Origin: Rhodoferax sp. OV413
Lineage (GTDB): Bacteria; Pseudomonadota; Gammaproteobacteria; Burkholderiales; Burkholderiaceae_C
Assembly (NCBI GenBank): GCA_945861785.1
Contig: CAMAWD010000004.1
Span: 80,575 to 144,574, forward strand
Reading direction: 5' to 3'
Length of the DNA: 64,000 nucleotides
The notes under the pieces are model-generated. The model saw only the letters and a program-made list of their open reading frames with translations, searched no databases and was not told the origin of the DNA. The position numbers and the translations under genes were made by a program. This document shows positions 1 through 10,237 of this stretch, one piece after another; the first letter of the stretch is position 1; the number at the start of each line of letters is the position of its first letter.

Positions 1-1209
1 CCACAGACCTGGCGCAACGCTGTGGCTTCGTTGCTGGCGCTGGGCGTGCTTGGCGCTGTCACGATCGCGTCCTACCAGGACCTGGCCTCGCTGATGCGCA
101 ACCACAAGCACGTCCGTTTTCTGTTCAACCCGCTCAACGTGTTGTATGGCGGTGGCAAACTGGTGGCCCACACGCTGCCGCAGGCCAGCTTGACGCTGCA
201 AGCGATCGGGCAGGATGCACGCCCGGGGCCAACATACGCGGCGACAACACGCACGCCGCTTGTCGTTTTGGTCGTGGGTGAAACTGCGCGCGCCGCCAAC
301 TTCTCCCTGGGCGGTTACAGCCGCCAGACCAACCCGGAACTCGGGCAGTTGCGCAGCGACGGTGGCCTGACCTACTTCACGGACGTGCTTTCCTGCGGCA
401 CCAACACCCAGGCGTCCGTACCCTGCATGTTTTCGCATCTTGGCAAACAGGCCTACGAGGCCGGCCGCCAGCCGTTCGAAAACCTGCTCGACGTCTTGCA
501 CCGCGCCGGCCTTGCTGTTTTGTGGCTGGACAACCAGTCGGGCTGCAAGGGCCTGTGCGCGCGGGTGGACCAGGTCATCACGCGCACGCTGGACGACCCG
601 GCCCTGTGCGGCGGGGGCGAGTGTTTTGACGAGATCATGCTCAAGGGCCTTGACCAGCGTATTGCCGCGCTCGATCCGGCGCGCCGGGCGCGGGGTGTGG
701 TGGTCGTGATGCACCAGATGGGCAGCCACGGACCGGCCTACTACCGCCGTTCGCCACCGGCATTCAAGAAGTTCATGCCGGAATGCGCCAGCAACGTGCT
801 GCAGGACTGTCCGCGCGAGCAGCTGGTCAATGCGTACGACAACACGATCCTGTACACCGACCACGTGCTGGCGAGCACCGCCAGATGGCTGGACCGCGCA
901 GCGCGCGACCAGCCGCTCGACACCGCCCTGGTCTATGTGTCGGACCACGGTGAATCGCTGGGCGAGAACAACCTCTACCTGCACGGTTTGCCGTACGCGC
1001 TCGCTCCGCAGCAGCAGATCCATGTGCCGATGCTGACCTGGCTGTCAGGCCCGATGCAAAAACGCCTGGGCGTGCGGCAGGACTGCCTGCAAAAGAGCGC
1101 GACTGCCCCGCTGACCCACGACAACCTTTTCCATTCGATGCTGGGTTTGCTGGATGTCAACACAAGCGTCTACCTGCCGCGCCTCGACCTGTTCGCGGGC
1201 TGTCGCTGA
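1..1209 (+). CDS. Phosphoethanolamine--lipid A transferase, C-terminal part (5' end outside window)
   Basis: The reading frame is open from base 1, so this is the C-terminal ~400 residues of a family that is usually about 540 residues. The missing part would be the N-terminal membrane helices. The visible part is the periplasmic alkaline-phosphatase/sulfatase-fold domain, with the metal-binding start [16 protein letters not shown], the nucleophile region [14 protein letters not shown] (the Thr of the EptA family lies here), and the C-terminal metal motif [19 protein letters not shown]. The family transfers phosphoethanolamine from phosphatidylethanolamine to lipid A, changing surface charge and cationic peptide resistance. 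The paired Cys residues (CGT, CMF, GCKGLC, CGGGEC) match the disulphide-rich domain. The substrate (lipid A or another glycan) is inferred from the family. Confidence 0.88.
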   Translation, partial: PQTWRNAVASLLALGVLGAVTIASYQDLASLMRNHKHVRFLFNPLNVLYGGGKLVAHTLPQASLTLQAIGQDARPGPTYAATTRTPLVVLVVGETARAANFSLGGYSRQTNPELGQLRSDGGLTYFTDVLSCGTNTQASVPCMFSHLGKQAYEAGRQPFENLLDVLHRAGLAVLWLDNQSGCKGLCARVDQVITRTLDDPALCGGGECFDEIMLKGLDQRIAALDPARRARGVVVVMHQMGSHGPAYYRRSPPAFKKFMPECASNVLQDCPREQLVNAYDNTILYTDHVLASTARWLDRAARDQPLDTALVYVSDHGESLGENNLYLHGLPYALAPQQQIHVPMLTWLSGPMQKRLGVRQDCLQKSATAPLTHDNLFHSMLGLLDVNTSVYLPRLDLFAGCR

Positions 1210-1250
1210 CTCTTACAATTTACCGAACTCTCCACTACCAGCTGCACGCC

Positions 1251-2459
1251 ATGCAATTCATCCGCTTCTCCGAGCTCTGTGCCGAAGGCAAGGCCAACGG
1301 CAAGAGGGTGTTCATCCGGGCCGACCTCAACGTGCCCCAGGATGACCAGGGCAACATCACGGAAGACACCCGTATCCGGGCGTCGGTGGCTTGCATCCGC
1401 ATGGCTCTGGACGCCGGTGCGGCGGTCATGGTGACCTCGCACCTGGGGCGCCCCACGGAAGGCGCATTCACACCCGCCGATTCGCTTGCCCCGGTGGCCC
1501 GCCGGCTTGGCGAATTGCTGGGCCGCGATGTACCGCTGCTGGCAAACTGGGTCGACGGCGTGTTGCTCGACGGCAAGGCCCTGGCACCGGGCCAGTTGGT
1601 GATGCTGCAGAACTGCCGCGTCAACAAGGGCGAGAAGAAGAACAGCGAGGAGCTTGCGCGCAAGATGGCCGCCCTGTGTGACATCTTCGTGCACGACGCT
1701 TTTGGCACGGCGCACCGGGCCGAGGCCAGCACCTACGGCATTGCGCAGTACGCTCCCGTCGCGTGCGCCGGGCCGCTGCTGGCGGCCGAGATCGACGCAA
1801 TAACCCGCGCACTCAAGGCGCCCAGGCGTCCGCTGGTGGCGATCGTGGCGGGCTCCAAGGTGTCGACCAAACTCACGATCCTCAGGAGCCTGGCCGACAA
1901 CGTCGACCAGTTGATCGTCGGCGGTGGCATCGCCAACACCTTCATGCTGGCTGCCGGCATGCAGATAGGCAAGAGCCTCGCCGAGCCCGACCTGTTGCCC
2001 GAGGCGCGTGCCGTCATCGAGGCCATGAAGGCGCGTGGCGCTGCGGTCCCGATCCCGACCGACGTGGTGACAGCCAAGGAGTTCAAGGCCGACGCATTGG
2101 CCACGGTCAAAGCCGCGACCGACGTGGCCAGCGACGACCTGATCCTGGACATCGGCCCGCAGACCGCGCAGCGGTTGGCCGGGCAACTCAAGCTGGCCGG
2201 CACCATCGTCTGGAACGGACCGGTGGGCGTGTTCGAGTTTCCGGCGTTCGAAGGTGGCACCAAGGCCATCGCGCAGGCCATTGCCGAGAGCGCGGCGTTT
2301 TCGATTGCGGGCGGCGGCGACACCCTGGCTGCGATCGCCAAATACGCCATTGAAAAGCAGATCGGCTACATCTCGACCGGGGGCGGCGCGTTCCTGGAGG
2401 TGCTGGAAGGCAAGACCTTGCCGGCCTTCGAGATTCTCGCGAAGCGCGCCAAGGGCTGA
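1251..2459 (+). CDS. pgk: Phosphoglycerate kinase
   Basis: This 402-residue protein has the expected length for bacterial Pgk, which converts 1,3-bisphosphoglycerate and ADP to 3-phosphoglycerate and ATP in the cytosol. Substrate-binding segments are visible near the N-terminus (RADLNVP, then [10 protein letters not shown]) and at [11 protein letters not shown]. The nucleotide site appears as GSKVSTKL, the hinge as WNGPVGVFE, and the C-terminal phosphate loop as GGGDTLAAI. It lies 41 bp after the phosphoethanolamine transferase and 85 bp before pyk on the same strand, so two successive glycolytic steps (with enolase and mutase missing) are clustered. Confidence 0.97.
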   Translation: MQFIRFSELCAEGKANGKRVFIRADLNVPQDDQGNITEDTRIRASVACIRMALDAGAAVMVTSHLGRPTEGAFTPADSLAPVARRLGELLGRDVPLLANWVDGVLLDGKALAPGQLVMLQNCRVNKGEKKNSEELARKMAALCDIFVHDAFGTAHRAEASTYGIAQYAPVACAGPLLAAEIDAITRALKAPRRPLVAIVAGSKVSTKLTILRSLADNVDQLIVGGGIANTFMLAAGMQIGKSLAEPDLLPEARAVIEAMKARGAAVPIPTDVVTAKEFKADALATVKAATDVASDDLILDIGPQTAQRLAGQLKLAGTIVWNGPVGVFEFPAFEGGTKAIAQAIAESAAFSIAGGGDTLAAIAKYAIEKQIGYISTGGGAFLEVLEGKTLPAFEILAKRAKG

Positions 2460-2544
2460 GTGTTCAGGCCGCACCCGGCGGCCTGGCAACCGCCTGGTAA
2501 TTTTTTCCATGGGAAAATCCTTGGCATTACAAGGAGACTTCCCC

Positions 2545-3981
2545 ATGGCACTGCGCCGCGCCACCAAAATTGTTGCCACACTCGGTCCGGCATCGAGTGA
2601 CCCCGCCCTGCTGGAGCAGATGATCCGCGCCGGCGTGAATGTGGTGCGACTGAATTTCAGCCATGGCGTCGCGCAGGACCATATCGACCGGGCGCGGCTG
2701 GTGCGCGAAGCCGCGCATCGGGCTGGCCGTGAAGTGGCGATCATGGCCGACCTGCAGGGACCGAAGATCCGGGTCGGCAAGTTCGCGCAGGGCAAGGTGA
2801 TGCTCGAGGCCGGCGCCCCATTCGTATTGGACGCGGCACGCACCGAACTCGGTGATGTGACTGCCGTGGGTCTGGACTACAAGCCGTTGCCGCGCGAGGT
2901 CAAGGTCGGGGACACCTTGCTGCTCAACGACGGGCTGATCGTCATTGTCGTCAATGCGGTCCGGGGCGAGGCCATCCACACCACGGTCAAGCTTGGCGGC
3001 GAGTTGTCCAACAACAAGGGAATCAACAAGCAGGGCGGTGGGCTCACCGCCCCAGCCCTGACAGCCAAGGACATGGACGACATCCGCACCGCGATGCAGT
3101 TCCAGGCCGACTACGTCGCTGTGAGTTTTCCCAAGAATGCCACCGACATGGAGATGGCGCGCCAGTTGTGCAACGTGGCGGCCGCTGAATTCAACCACCG
3201 CCCGGGGCTGATCGCCAAGATTGAACGTGCCGAGGCGATCCCCAAACTGCTCGAGATCCTGCTGGCCAGCGACGGCATCATGGTGGCGCGTGGCGACCTG
3301 GCGGTCGAAGTTGGCAATGCTGCGGTGCCGGCCCTGCAAAAACGCATGATCAAGCTGGCCCGCGAGCACGACAAGGTGGTGATCACCGCCACCCAGATGA
3401 TGGAGTCGATGATCACCAACCCGGTGCCCACGCGGGCAGAAGTCAGCGACGTGGCCAATGCCGTGCTCGACGGCACCGACGCAGTGATGTTGTCGGCCGA
3501 GACCGCCGCCGGCAAATACCCGCTGGAGACGGTCGTGGAAATGGCCAAGATCTGCCATGCGGCCGAGGCCCACGACGTGGTCAAGCTCGATGCCGACTTC
3601 AGCGGCAAGATTTTTGCGCGCATCGACCAGTCGATCGCCATGGGTGCGTTGTTCACCGCCCACCACCTTGGCGCGAAGGCCATCGTCGCCATGACCGACA
3701 GTGGCTCCACCCCCTTGTGGATGAGCCGCCACCTGATCCAGATTCCCATCTACGCGTTCACGCCCCGGGTGGCGACGCAGCGCAAGATGGCGCTGTACCG
3801 CAACGTGCGCCCGCTGCTCAAGGACACCAGCGGCGACCGCGACACGGCACTGCAACAAGCCGAAAACGATCTCAAGTTGCGTGGCCTGATTCAGTCTGGC
3901 GATATCTACGCCATTACCTGTGGGGAGCCGATGGGTGCGCCCGGCGGCACCAACATGCTCAAGATCTGCCAGGTGGTTTGA
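2545..3981 (+). CDS. pyk: Pyruvate kinase
   Basis: The 478-residue protein catalyses phosphoenolpyruvate plus ADP to pyruvate plus ATP. The track ORF begins far upstream, but the start chosen here is the ATG at 2545, which follows a strong AAGGAG site at 2531 and gives the usual N-terminus RRATKIVATLGPAS. Core features are the NFSHG loop, the substrate region DLQGPKIRVG, the effector-independent active-site segment ARGDLAVEVG, and the ATQMMESM signature. The C-terminal domain (about residues 350-475) is complete. It sits directly after pgk on the same strand. The 85-bp spacer may hold a separate promoter. Confidence 0.97.
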   Translation: MALRRATKIVATLGPASSDPALLEQMIRAGVNVVRLNFSHGVAQDHIDRARLVREAAHRAGREVAIMADLQGPKIRVGKFAQGKVMLEAGAPFVLDAARTELGDVTAVGLDYKPLPREVKVGDTLLLNDGLIVIVVNAVRGEAIHTTVKLGGELSNNKGINKQGGGLTAPALTAKDMDDIRTAMQFQADYVAVSFPKNATDMEMARQLCNVAAAEFNHRPGLIAKIERAEAIPKLLEILLASDGIMVARGDLAVEVGNAAVPALQKRMIKLAREHDKVVITATQMMESMITNPVPTRAEVSDVANAVLDGTDAVMLSAETAAGKYPLETVVEMAKICHAAEAHDVVKLDADFSGKIFARIDQSIAMGALFTAHHLGAKAIVAMTDSGSTPLWMSRHLIQIPIYAFTPRVATQRKMALYRNVRPLLKDTSGDRDTALQQAENDLKLRGLIQSGDIYAITCGEPMGAPGGTNMLKICQVV

Positions 3982-3994
3982 AGCCAGACCGGGC

Positions 3995-4720
3995 TCACGG
4001 CCGGTGTGAAGCCCGGGCAGGCGAGCCGAACCAGCGCCGCACCGGGGTGTGCTCGAGCAGCAGGTAGACACTCCCGGCGATGACCCAGCTCATCCAGCCG
4101 GTCCACAGGGTGTGGCTCATGTAGTGGGCGCCGCGTACCTGCTGGGCCAGGCCAATGGTTGTACCGGCCAATACGGTGACAGCCAGCCACACCAGGGCGC
4201 CACGGGGCGCACGCCCCCGAAGCCAGAAGTAGCCGGTGAAGAAGGCGAACGCCGCCGACGCATGCCCGGCGGGAAAACACAAACCTTCACCGCCGTCGGT
4301 TACACCCCAATTCCAGTGGGGTACATATGCGGCACGGCCACCGAACTCCGACAGTTCCCAGGGGCAACTGGTCAGGCTGCGGTTTTTCAGCAACCAGATG
4401 GCCAGGATGGTGACGAGGGTGCCGACCAGCAGGTGGATGCGTTCGCGCCGCGGCAACCTGCGCAATGGGCCGGCGGGCCACCAAATCGCGATCACCAGGC
4501 ACAGCTGCAAGGTCCAGGCAAGGCGGCGCGCGCCCTGGTGCAGCAGGCCAGAGAACAACCAGTGATCCCGGTAGGCGAAACCCGTGGCGGAGCCGAACCA
4601 GTGCGCCAGTGCCAGATCCTGCCCCAGCAGGTCCCATGCCGCCAGCACCAGCCCTGTCGCCATGGTCCAGGCGACAAGCTGCCAAGGTGAAGGGCGTGGC
4701 GGGGATGCTTCGTGGTGCAT
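3995..4720 (-). CDS. PAP2-family membrane phosphatase
   Basis: This protein of about 241 residues has several hydrophobic helices and the three acid-phosphatase motifs in the form KNRSLTSCP, FPAGHASAAFAF and RGAHYMSHTLW. The ATG at 4720 (MHHEASPP) was preferred to the track start at 4804 because the helical domain begins soon after it and the extra N-terminus is basic and featureless. PAP2 membrane proteins dephosphorylate lipid pyrophosphates such as undecaprenyl-PP or lipid A phosphates. It is convergent with pyk, with 13 bp between the stops. The nearby lipid A transferase makes an envelope role plausible. The exact substrate cannot be read from sequence. Confidence 0.8.
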   Translation of the reverse strand: MHHEASPPRPSPWQLVAWTMATGLVLAAWDLLGQDLALAHWFGSATGFAYRDHWLFSGLLHQGARRLAWTLQLCLVIAIWWPAGPLRRLPRRERIHLLVGTLVTILAIWLLKNRSLTSCPWELSEFGGRAAYVPHWNWGVTDGGEGLCFPAGHASAAFAFFTGYFWLRGRAPRGALVWLAVTVLAGTTIGLAQQVRGAHYMSHTLWTGWMSWVIAGSVYLLLEHTPVRRWFGSPARASHRP

Positions 4721-4907
4721 CAGTGGCAGGCGGACAGGATGGTGCTGGCGGTGGCGAAGCTCGAAGGATACACGGCTGAAAAACTCGGCCCGGTGTGGTC
4801 GCAAAGTCGGGCTTCGCGCGCTAAAATTGAAATGGTTACGAGGTGGTTACGGTGGTTGTAACCAGCTTGCGTGACGTCAACACCTAACAAATATGGGGGG
4901 TCTCACC

Positions 4908-5972
4908 ATGGCACTCGTTTCGATGCGCGAACTGCTGGACCACGCCGCTGTCAACGGCTACGGAATCCCGGCGTTCAACGTCAACAACCTGGAACAGGTG
5001 CAGGCAGTCATGTCGGCCGCAGACGAGGTTGGCGCGCCGGTCATCCTGCAGGCCAGTGCTGGTGCACGCAAATATGCGGGCGAGTCCTTCATCAAGCACC
5101 TCATCCTGGCTGCGGTCGAGAGTTACCCGCATATCCCGTTGGTGATGCACCAGGACCACGGGCAAAGCCCCGATATCTGCCAGGGCGCGATCAACCTGGG
5201 ATTCAGTTCAGTCATGATGGACGGCTCGCTGATGGGCGATGGCAAGACGATTGCCAGCTACGACTACAACGTCGAGGTTACCCGCAAGGTGGTCGACATG
5301 GCGCATGCCACGGGTGTCACGGTGGAGGGCGAACTGGGCTGCCTCGGTTCGCTCGAGACCATGCGCGGCGACAAGGAGGACGGCCACGGCACCGACGCCA
5401 CCATGACCATGGAGCAGCTGCTCACCGACCCCGAGCAGGCGGCCGATTTCGTGCGCCGCACCCAGCTCGATGCACTCGCCATTGCCATCGGAACCAGCCA
5501 CGGCGCCTACAAGTTCACGCGCAAACCCACCGGCGACATCCTGGCCATCGAGCGCATCAAGGAAATCAACCGCCGCCTGCCTAACACCCACCTGGTGATG
5601 CACGGTTCGTCCTCCGTGCCGCAAGACCTGCTGGCCATCATCCGCCAGTACGGTGGCGACATGAAAGAGACCTACGGCGTGCCGGTGGAAGAAATCCAGA
5701 AGGCGATCCAGTTCGGCGTGCGCAAGATCAACATCGACACCGATGTGCGCCTGGCCATGACCGGGGCGGTGCGCAAGTACATGGCCGAGAACCCCGACAA
5801 ATTCGATCCACGCGACTGGCTCAAGCCGGCGCGCGAAGCGGCCAAGCAGATCTGCAAGCAGCGCTACCTGCAGTTCGGCTGCGAGGGCCAGGGCGGCAAG
5901 ATCAAGGGCCACAGCCTGCACATGGTGGCGCAGCAATATGCGCGGGGTGAACTGGCACAGGTCGTGCAGTAG
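4908..5972 (+). CDS. fba: Class II fructose-1,6-bisphosphate aldolase
   Basis: The 354-residue zinc aldolase cleaves fructose 1,6-bisphosphate in glycolysis and runs in reverse for gluconeogenesis or the Calvin cycle. The ATG at 4908 ([14 protein letters not shown]) follows a GGGGGG purine run, while the upstream in-frame ATG at 4893 would put that run inside the gene. Zinc and substrate motifs are present: HQDHGQSPD, the acidic loop [27 protein letters not shown], and the C-terminal [12 protein letters not shown]. It belongs to the long class II subtype common in Burkholderiales. It completes a local group of glycolytic genes with pgk and pyk. Confidence 0.97.
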   Translation: MALVSMRELLDHAAVNGYGIPAFNVNNLEQVQAVMSAADEVGAPVILQASAGARKYAGESFIKHLILAAVESYPHIPLVMHQDHGQSPDICQGAINLGFSSVMMDGSLMGDGKTIASYDYNVEVTRKVVDMAHATGVTVEGELGCLGSLETMRGDKEDGHGTDATMTMEQLLTDPEQAADFVRRTQLDALAIAIGTSHGAYKFTRKPTGDILAIERIKEINRRLPNTHLVMHGSSSVPQDLLAIIRQYGGDMKETYGVPVEEIQKAIQFGVRKINIDTDVRLAMTGAVRKYMAENPDKFDPRDWLKPAREAAKQICKQRYLQFGCEGQGGKIKGHSLHMVAQQYARGELAQVVQ

Positions 5973-6060
5973 GCGATTGACGGCCGTGCTGCACCAGCGG
6001 TCGGCCGTGCCCGGCTGACGGAACATGCGGGACAATATTGCCTCGCAACACCGTCCCCCT

Positions 6061-6981
6061 ATGTCCACTCCAGCGCCCGCCCTCCACACCACCTCCCTCC
6101 ACAGCTTGCGGTTGCTCGCGCGCGGCAAGGTGCGCGACAACTATGCGGTCGGCACCGACCGCATCCTGATGGTCGCAAGCGACCGGCTCAGTGCCTTCGA
6201 CGTGATCTTGGGCCAACCGATCCCCGGCAAAGGCATGTTGCTGACCCGGATGGCGCTTTTCTGGTTCGATCGCCTGGGCCACATCTGTCCGAACCACCTT
6301 ACCGGCATCGACCCCGAGTCGGTGGTCGACCCATCGGAACGCGCGCAGGTGCGTGGCCGCTCGATGCTGGTCCAGCGGCTCGAGCCGATCCCGGTCGAGG
6401 CGGTGGTGCGGGGTTACCTCGCCGGCAGCGGCTGGAAGGAGTACCAGGCCGACCAGACCGTATGTGGCGTGCCCTTGCCTGCGGGGCTGCGCAATGCATC
6501 GAAGCTGCCTGAGCCCATCTACACCCCGGCCGCGAAAGCACAGGCCGGTGAACACGACGAGAACATCAGCTTCGAGCGCACGGTCGAGATCGTCGGCGCG
6601 GAGCTGGCAGAGCAGCTCCGCGCCACCAGCCTGGCACTGTACAAGGCGGGCGCGGAGTTCGCCCTGCAGCGCGGCATCATCATCGCCGACACCAAGTTCG
6701 AGTTCGGGCTCGACCCCGCAGGCCGGCTGGTCCTGATGGACGAGGTGCTGACGCCCGATTCCTCGCGTTTCTGGCCGATGGAAAGTTACCGCGAGGGCAG
6801 CAACCCGCCAAGCTACGACAAACAGTTCGTGCGCGACTGGCTGGAGCAGGTGCGTGTCGATGGCCAGCCCTGGAACAAACGACCCCCTGCACCCGTACTG
6901 CCGCAAGATGTGACAGACCACACTGCCGCGACCTACCGCGAGGCGCTCCAGCGTCTGACTGGCAGCACCGACCTGGGCTGA
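6061..6981 (+). CDS. purC: Phosphoribosylaminoimidazole-succinocarboxamide (SAICAR) synthase
   Basis: The 306-residue enzyme joins CAIR and aspartate using ATP in purine synthesis. The start at 6061 ([13 protein letters not shown]) was chosen over the 6025 ATG because family homology begins at [11 protein letters not shown]. Family features are the ATP/substrate segment [19 protein letters not shown], the [12 protein letters not shown] loop, and the C-terminal [13 protein letters not shown]. It is separated by 88 bp from fba and lies 27 bp before the membrane protein gene at 7009. purE and purK for the preceding step are in this window at 13.0-14.7 kb. Confidence 0.96.
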   Translation: MSTPAPALHTTSLHSLRLLARGKVRDNYAVGTDRILMVASDRLSAFDVILGQPIPGKGMLLTRMALFWFDRLGHICPNHLTGIDPESVVDPSERAQVRGRSMLVQRLEPIPVEAVVRGYLAGSGWKEYQADQTVCGVPLPAGLRNASKLPEPIYTPAAKAQAGEHDENISFERTVEIVGAELAEQLRATSLALYKAGAEFALQRGIIIADTKFEFGLDPAGRLVLMDEVLTPDSSRFWPMESYREGSNPPSYDKQFVRDWLEQVRVDGQPWNKRPPAPVLPQDVTDHTAATYREALQRLTGSTDLG

Positions 6982-7008
6982 ACCGACCCGCTCACGGGCT
7001 TTTGTGCC

Positions 7009-8388
7009 ATGGCGCTTCGCGACCCCCTGCAGTTCCACGAAAGCCCCGCTGCCATTGCCTGGTGGTGCGCTGCGGGAGGCCGCACGCTGGTGTGGTTGAC
7101 GCCGCCATCACGCCGGCGCATGTTGTTGTCGCTGGCCGCACTCGGCGTGGGTACTGTCACCATGCTGCAGACGCTGGCCAAACACACAGGCCTGCCGCTG
7201 TCCACAGCTGCCTGGCAGCCGGTGCTGGTCGTGCTGGCGCAGTTCCTGTTGTTGTGGCTGGTTTACCGTGCCGCCATGTCCTATGCCCGCTTGCCCGGGC
7301 CGGTGCGCCGCCATCCGCAATGGGCGCTGCATGGCACCTACTGGCTGATGCTCGTCGTGTTGTGGGCAAGCACCCCTGAAGCAGGCCTTTGGCGTGCGGT
7401 GGTGTTCGGCCTGGCACTGCTCTACCCGGTGGTGATCTGGCGTTGCGCCTACATGGTCCTGGCCGGTCAGCATGGGCGCATGAAGGGCACCGGTATCACC
7501 GACCACTTGTTCTATCTCTGGCCGGCTTATGGCGGCTCCAACACCCCGTATGGCAAGGGCCTGGCCTATCTGTCACAAAACGAGGCCAGGACCACCGAAG
7601 AGCTGGCGCGTTCGCAACTGGCTGGCATCAAGCTGCTGCTGCTGGCCGTGGTCTGGCGCCTGGTGTTGACCTTGTTCGAGGGCACCGTGTACGGGTCTGG
7701 CAATGGCCTGACCCGGGCCATTGGTGGGCTCACTGTCGGGGTGCCTGAACTTTCGGTGTTGCTGGCGCAGCCGGGCCCGACTTCGCCCGTCCAGGGCTGG
7801 ATGAGCGTGTATTGCCAGTTGTTCGAGGACGTCCTGCGCCTGGCGGTCAAGGGCCACCTGATCGTGGGCATGTTGCGGCTGTGGGGCTTCAATGTTTTCC
7901 GCAACACCTACAAGCCCCTGCTGGCCGAGTCGGTGGTGGAATTCTGGAACCGCTTCTTCTACTATTTCAAGGAACTGCTGTCCACCTTCTTTTTCATGCC
8001 GACCTTCACCGGTGTTGGCAAGCGCTTGAAGCGTTGGCCGCGCCTGCGGTTGCTGGTCGCCGTGTTTGCCGCCGCTTTTGTGGGTAACGTGTACTACCAT
8101 GTCATCAAGGATGCCGCCGCGATGGCGCAGGGCCAGTTCTTGCAGGTGCTCCAGGCGCACCAGTCGCGCATGTTTTATTGCCTGCTGCTGGCGCTGGGCA
8201 TTTTTATCTCGATGCTGCGTGAGCAGAACCGCCGCGGGCAGGCGGTTGCGGCGGGCACCGCGCCGCGCTGGTTGCGCATCTTCGGCGTATGGACTTTTTT
8301 CAGCCTGATCTCGATCTGGAACACCGATGGTGGCGCCCCTTTCCTGAGACGGGTGGATTTTTTCCTGGGCCTGTTCTGTCTGGCATGA
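7009..8388 (+). CDS. Polytopic membrane protein, MBOAT/DltB-like candidate
   Basis: This 459-residue protein has about eight to ten predicted hydrophobic helices and no signal peptide. A late segment reads VVEFWNRFFYYFKELLSTF, followed after a basic stretch by a helix ending FVGNVYYHVIKD. This resembles the MBOAT pattern of a conserved FW(N/R)R motif followed by a membrane-embedded His. The gene lies 33 bp before an AMP-forming acyl ligase and a stand-alone acyl carrier protein on the same strand. That set matches the DltB-DltA-DltC logic, in which a membrane O-acyltransferase takes an acyl group from the carrier. The MBOAT call is inference from weak motifs plus context. No DltD is present. 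Function is otherwise unknown. Confidence 0.55.
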   Translation: MALRDPLQFHESPAAIAWWCAAGGRTLVWLTPPSRRRMLLSLAALGVGTVTMLQTLAKHTGLPLSTAAWQPVLVVLAQFLLLWLVYRAAMSYARLPGPVRRHPQWALHGTYWLMLVVLWASTPEAGLWRAVVFGLALLYPVVIWRCAYMVLAGQHGRMKGTGITDHLFYLWPAYGGSNTPYGKGLAYLSQNEARTTEELARSQLAGIKLLLLAVVWRLVLTLFEGTVYGSGNGLTRAIGGLTVGVPELSVLLAQPGPTSPVQGWMSVYCQLFEDVLRLAVKGHLIVGMLRLWGFNVFRNTYKPLLAESVVEFWNRFFYYFKELLSTFFFMPTFTGVGKRLKRWPRLRLLVAVFAAAFVGNVYYHVIKDAAAMAQGQFLQVLQAHQSRMFYCLLLALGIFISMLREQNRRGQAVAAGTAPRWLRIFGVWTFFSLISIWNTDGGAPFLRRVDFFLGLFCLA

Positions 8389-8421
8389 GCTGGCACCAAC
8401 TTTTGGAGGCAATCGAACACC

Positions 8422-9942
8422 ATGTTTCTTGATCTGCAAGTGGGAAACCTCTGCGAGCCCATCAGCGGCCGCTCCTGGGACCGCGCCGCGATTCAGCGCG
8501 AGGTCGGTCTGCGTGTGGCCCGTTTCCAGCGCCATGGCCTGGCGCGTGGCGACCGCGTGTTCCTGCCGTTCGGCAACCGGCTGGAGTTTTTTGCCGAACT
8601 GCTCGCAATCTGGCAACTGGGCGCCTGTGCCGTTCCCATCGACGCACGGCTGACGCCGTTCGAGGTGACAACGCTGGTGGGCGCTGCCAAACCACGCATG
8701 GCCGTGGTGGACGACGCGACCGATGCCGCCGTGGTCAGCGCCCTGGCCGGGGTGGCGGTGCCCACCGTCAGCACGCTTGACACCGGCGACGTGTTGGCCA
8801 CGGCAGGCCTGAGCCACCTGGACGACGACGCGCTGATCCTGTTCACTTCCGGCTCGACCGGCGCACCCAAGGGCGTGGTGCATACCCACCGCTCCTTGCG
8901 CGCGCGCTGGGTCTCCTTGCGCGATGCGCTGGGCGTGGCCGACTTTGCCCGCACACTGTGCCTGCTGCCCACGCACTTCGGCCACGGCCTGATCTGCAAC
9001 TGCCTGTTCCCCTGGCTCTGCGGGCAGGACCTTTTCATCACGCCACCGTTCCGCCCCGACATCCTCATGCGCCTGGGCAAGATCCTCGACGACAACCGCA
9101 TCACCTTCATGTCCTCGGTGCCCTCGGTCTGGAAGGTGGCGCTCAAGCTGTCCAAACGACCGCAGGCCGGCACGCTCCGGCGTGTGCATGTCGGCTCGGC
9201 GCCGCTGTCGGCCCACATCTGGGAAGACATCCGCGCCTGGACCGGCACGCGCCAGGTCTGCAATGCCTACGGCATCACCGAGACCGGCAGCTGGGTGGTG
9301 GGCCTGGCCAATGCCGATGTTCCTGCCGAGGATGGCCTGGTGGGTGAAGGCTGGGGCGCCGTGGTCAAGGTGCTGCGCACGTCGCAAACCACGGCCCCGC
9401 TCACGGCCGATGCCGAATGCGCCGTGGGCGAGTCCGGGTATGTGTGGCTCAACACGCCGGCCTTGATGAAAGGGTATTTCCAGCGTGACGACCTGACCAA
9501 TGCTGCGGTGATCGACGGCTGGTTCTTCACCGGCGACATCGGCATCCTGAACGAACAAGGGCAACTGGTGCTCAAGGGCCGCGAACGCGACGAGATCAAC
9601 AAAGGCGGCATGAAGATCTACCCGGGCGACGTCGATGCCGTGGTGGAGCGTTTTGCGCAGGCCAACGATGTCTGCACCTTTGCGCTCGACGACGACATCT
9701 ACGGACAGATCGTGGGCATCGCGGTGGTACTGCCCGACAGCTCCGACGCCACGGTGCGCGCTCTGCACGCCTGGATGACCAGCCACCTTGCCGAACCCAA
9801 AATGCCCAGCCGTTGGTGGGTGGTGGAGGAGATTCCGCGCACCTCGCGCGGCAAGATCAACCGCGAGGCCGTCAACGCCGCTTGCACGGGCAAACCGGCG
9901 CTCGACCTGGTGCGCATACTGAGCGGGGCGGCGTCCCAATGA
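8422..9942 (+). CDS. AMP-forming acyl/aminoacyl ligase (ANL superfamily)
   Basis: The 506-residue protein carries the adenylation signatures in order: phosphate loop LILFTSGSTGAPKGVVHTH (about residues 134-152), AYGITETGSW, the hinge FFTGDIGILNEQGQLVLKGR, and the catalytic Lys motif RTSRGKINREA near the C-terminus. Such enzymes activate a carboxylate as acyl-AMP and load it onto CoA or a phosphopantetheine carrier. Its stop overlaps the start of an acyl carrier protein gene (ATGA), so the carrier is the likely acceptor. A GGAGG site lies 12 bp before the ATG. The substrate (fatty, aryl or amino acid) is not readable by eye. With its neighbours it forms a dlt-like three-gene set. Confidence 0.85.
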   Translation: MFLDLQVGNLCEPISGRSWDRAAIQREVGLRVARFQRHGLARGDRVFLPFGNRLEFFAELLAIWQLGACAVPIDARLTPFEVTTLVGAAKPRMAVVDDATDAAVVSALAGVAVPTVSTLDTGDVLATAGLSHLDDDALILFTSGSTGAPKGVVHTHRSLRARWVSLRDALGVADFARTLCLLPTHFGHGLICNCLFPWLCGQDLFITPPFRPDILMRLGKILDDNRITFMSSVPSVWKVALKLSKRPQAGTLRRVHVGSAPLSAHIWEDIRAWTGTRQVCNAYGITETGSWVVGLANADVPAEDGLVGEGWGAVVKVLRTSQTTAPLTADAECAVGESGYVWLNTPALMKGYFQRDDLTNAAVIDGWFFTGDIGILNEQGQLVLKGRERDEINKGGMKIYPGDVDAVVERFAQANDVCTFALDDDIYGQIVGIAVVLPDSSDATVRALHAWMTSHLAEPKMPSRWWVVEEIPRTSRGKINREAVNAACTGKPALDLVRILSGAASQ

Positions 9943-10199
9943 GTGCATCCACGGAGCAATTGCTGGCCGACCTGAAGCAGTTTTTGCGCACCATCCAGAA
10001 ACCCAACCGGCCGGTCGAGAGTGTGGGTGTTGACGAACGCTTGGTCGCCTCCGGGCTGGTCGACTCCCTGGCCATCATGCAGATCGTGGTGTACCTGGAA
10101 GAGCAGTACGGGGTCGACTTTGCTGCCAGCGGCTTCGATCCGGACCGGCTTGCAACGATGGGCAGCATCGTTGAATTGATCGAGGAAGCGCGGTCCTGA
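9939..10199 (+). CDS. Acyl carrier protein
   Basis: This 86-residue protein has the four-helix carrier layout and the phosphopantetheine attachment motif LVDSLAIM, with the acceptor Ser in DSL. The start is the ATG overlapping the ligase stop (ATGA), which implies translational coupling and equal expression. It is more like DltC or dedicated carriers than fatty-acid AcpP, because it lacks the highly acidic helix II of AcpP (DSLAIMQIVVYLEEQYG). It is the presumed acceptor of the acyl-AMP made by the preceding ligase and the donor to the membrane protein at 7009-8388. Confidence 0.85.
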   Translation: MSASTEQLLADLKQFLRTIQKPNRPVESVGVDERLVASGLVDSLAIMQIVVYLEEQYGVDFAASGFDPDRLATMGSIVELIEEARS

Positions 10200-10237
10200 G
10201 TGCTGTGGTCGCACCGCCGGGTTCACCGCCGGCGACC

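Noticed and set aside
7573-9948. 791-residue antisense ORF opposite the membrane protein and ligase genes
   Set aside because: It is a shadow of two well-supported + strand genes in high-GC DNA, with His/Gln/Arg-rich composition and no recognisable motif.
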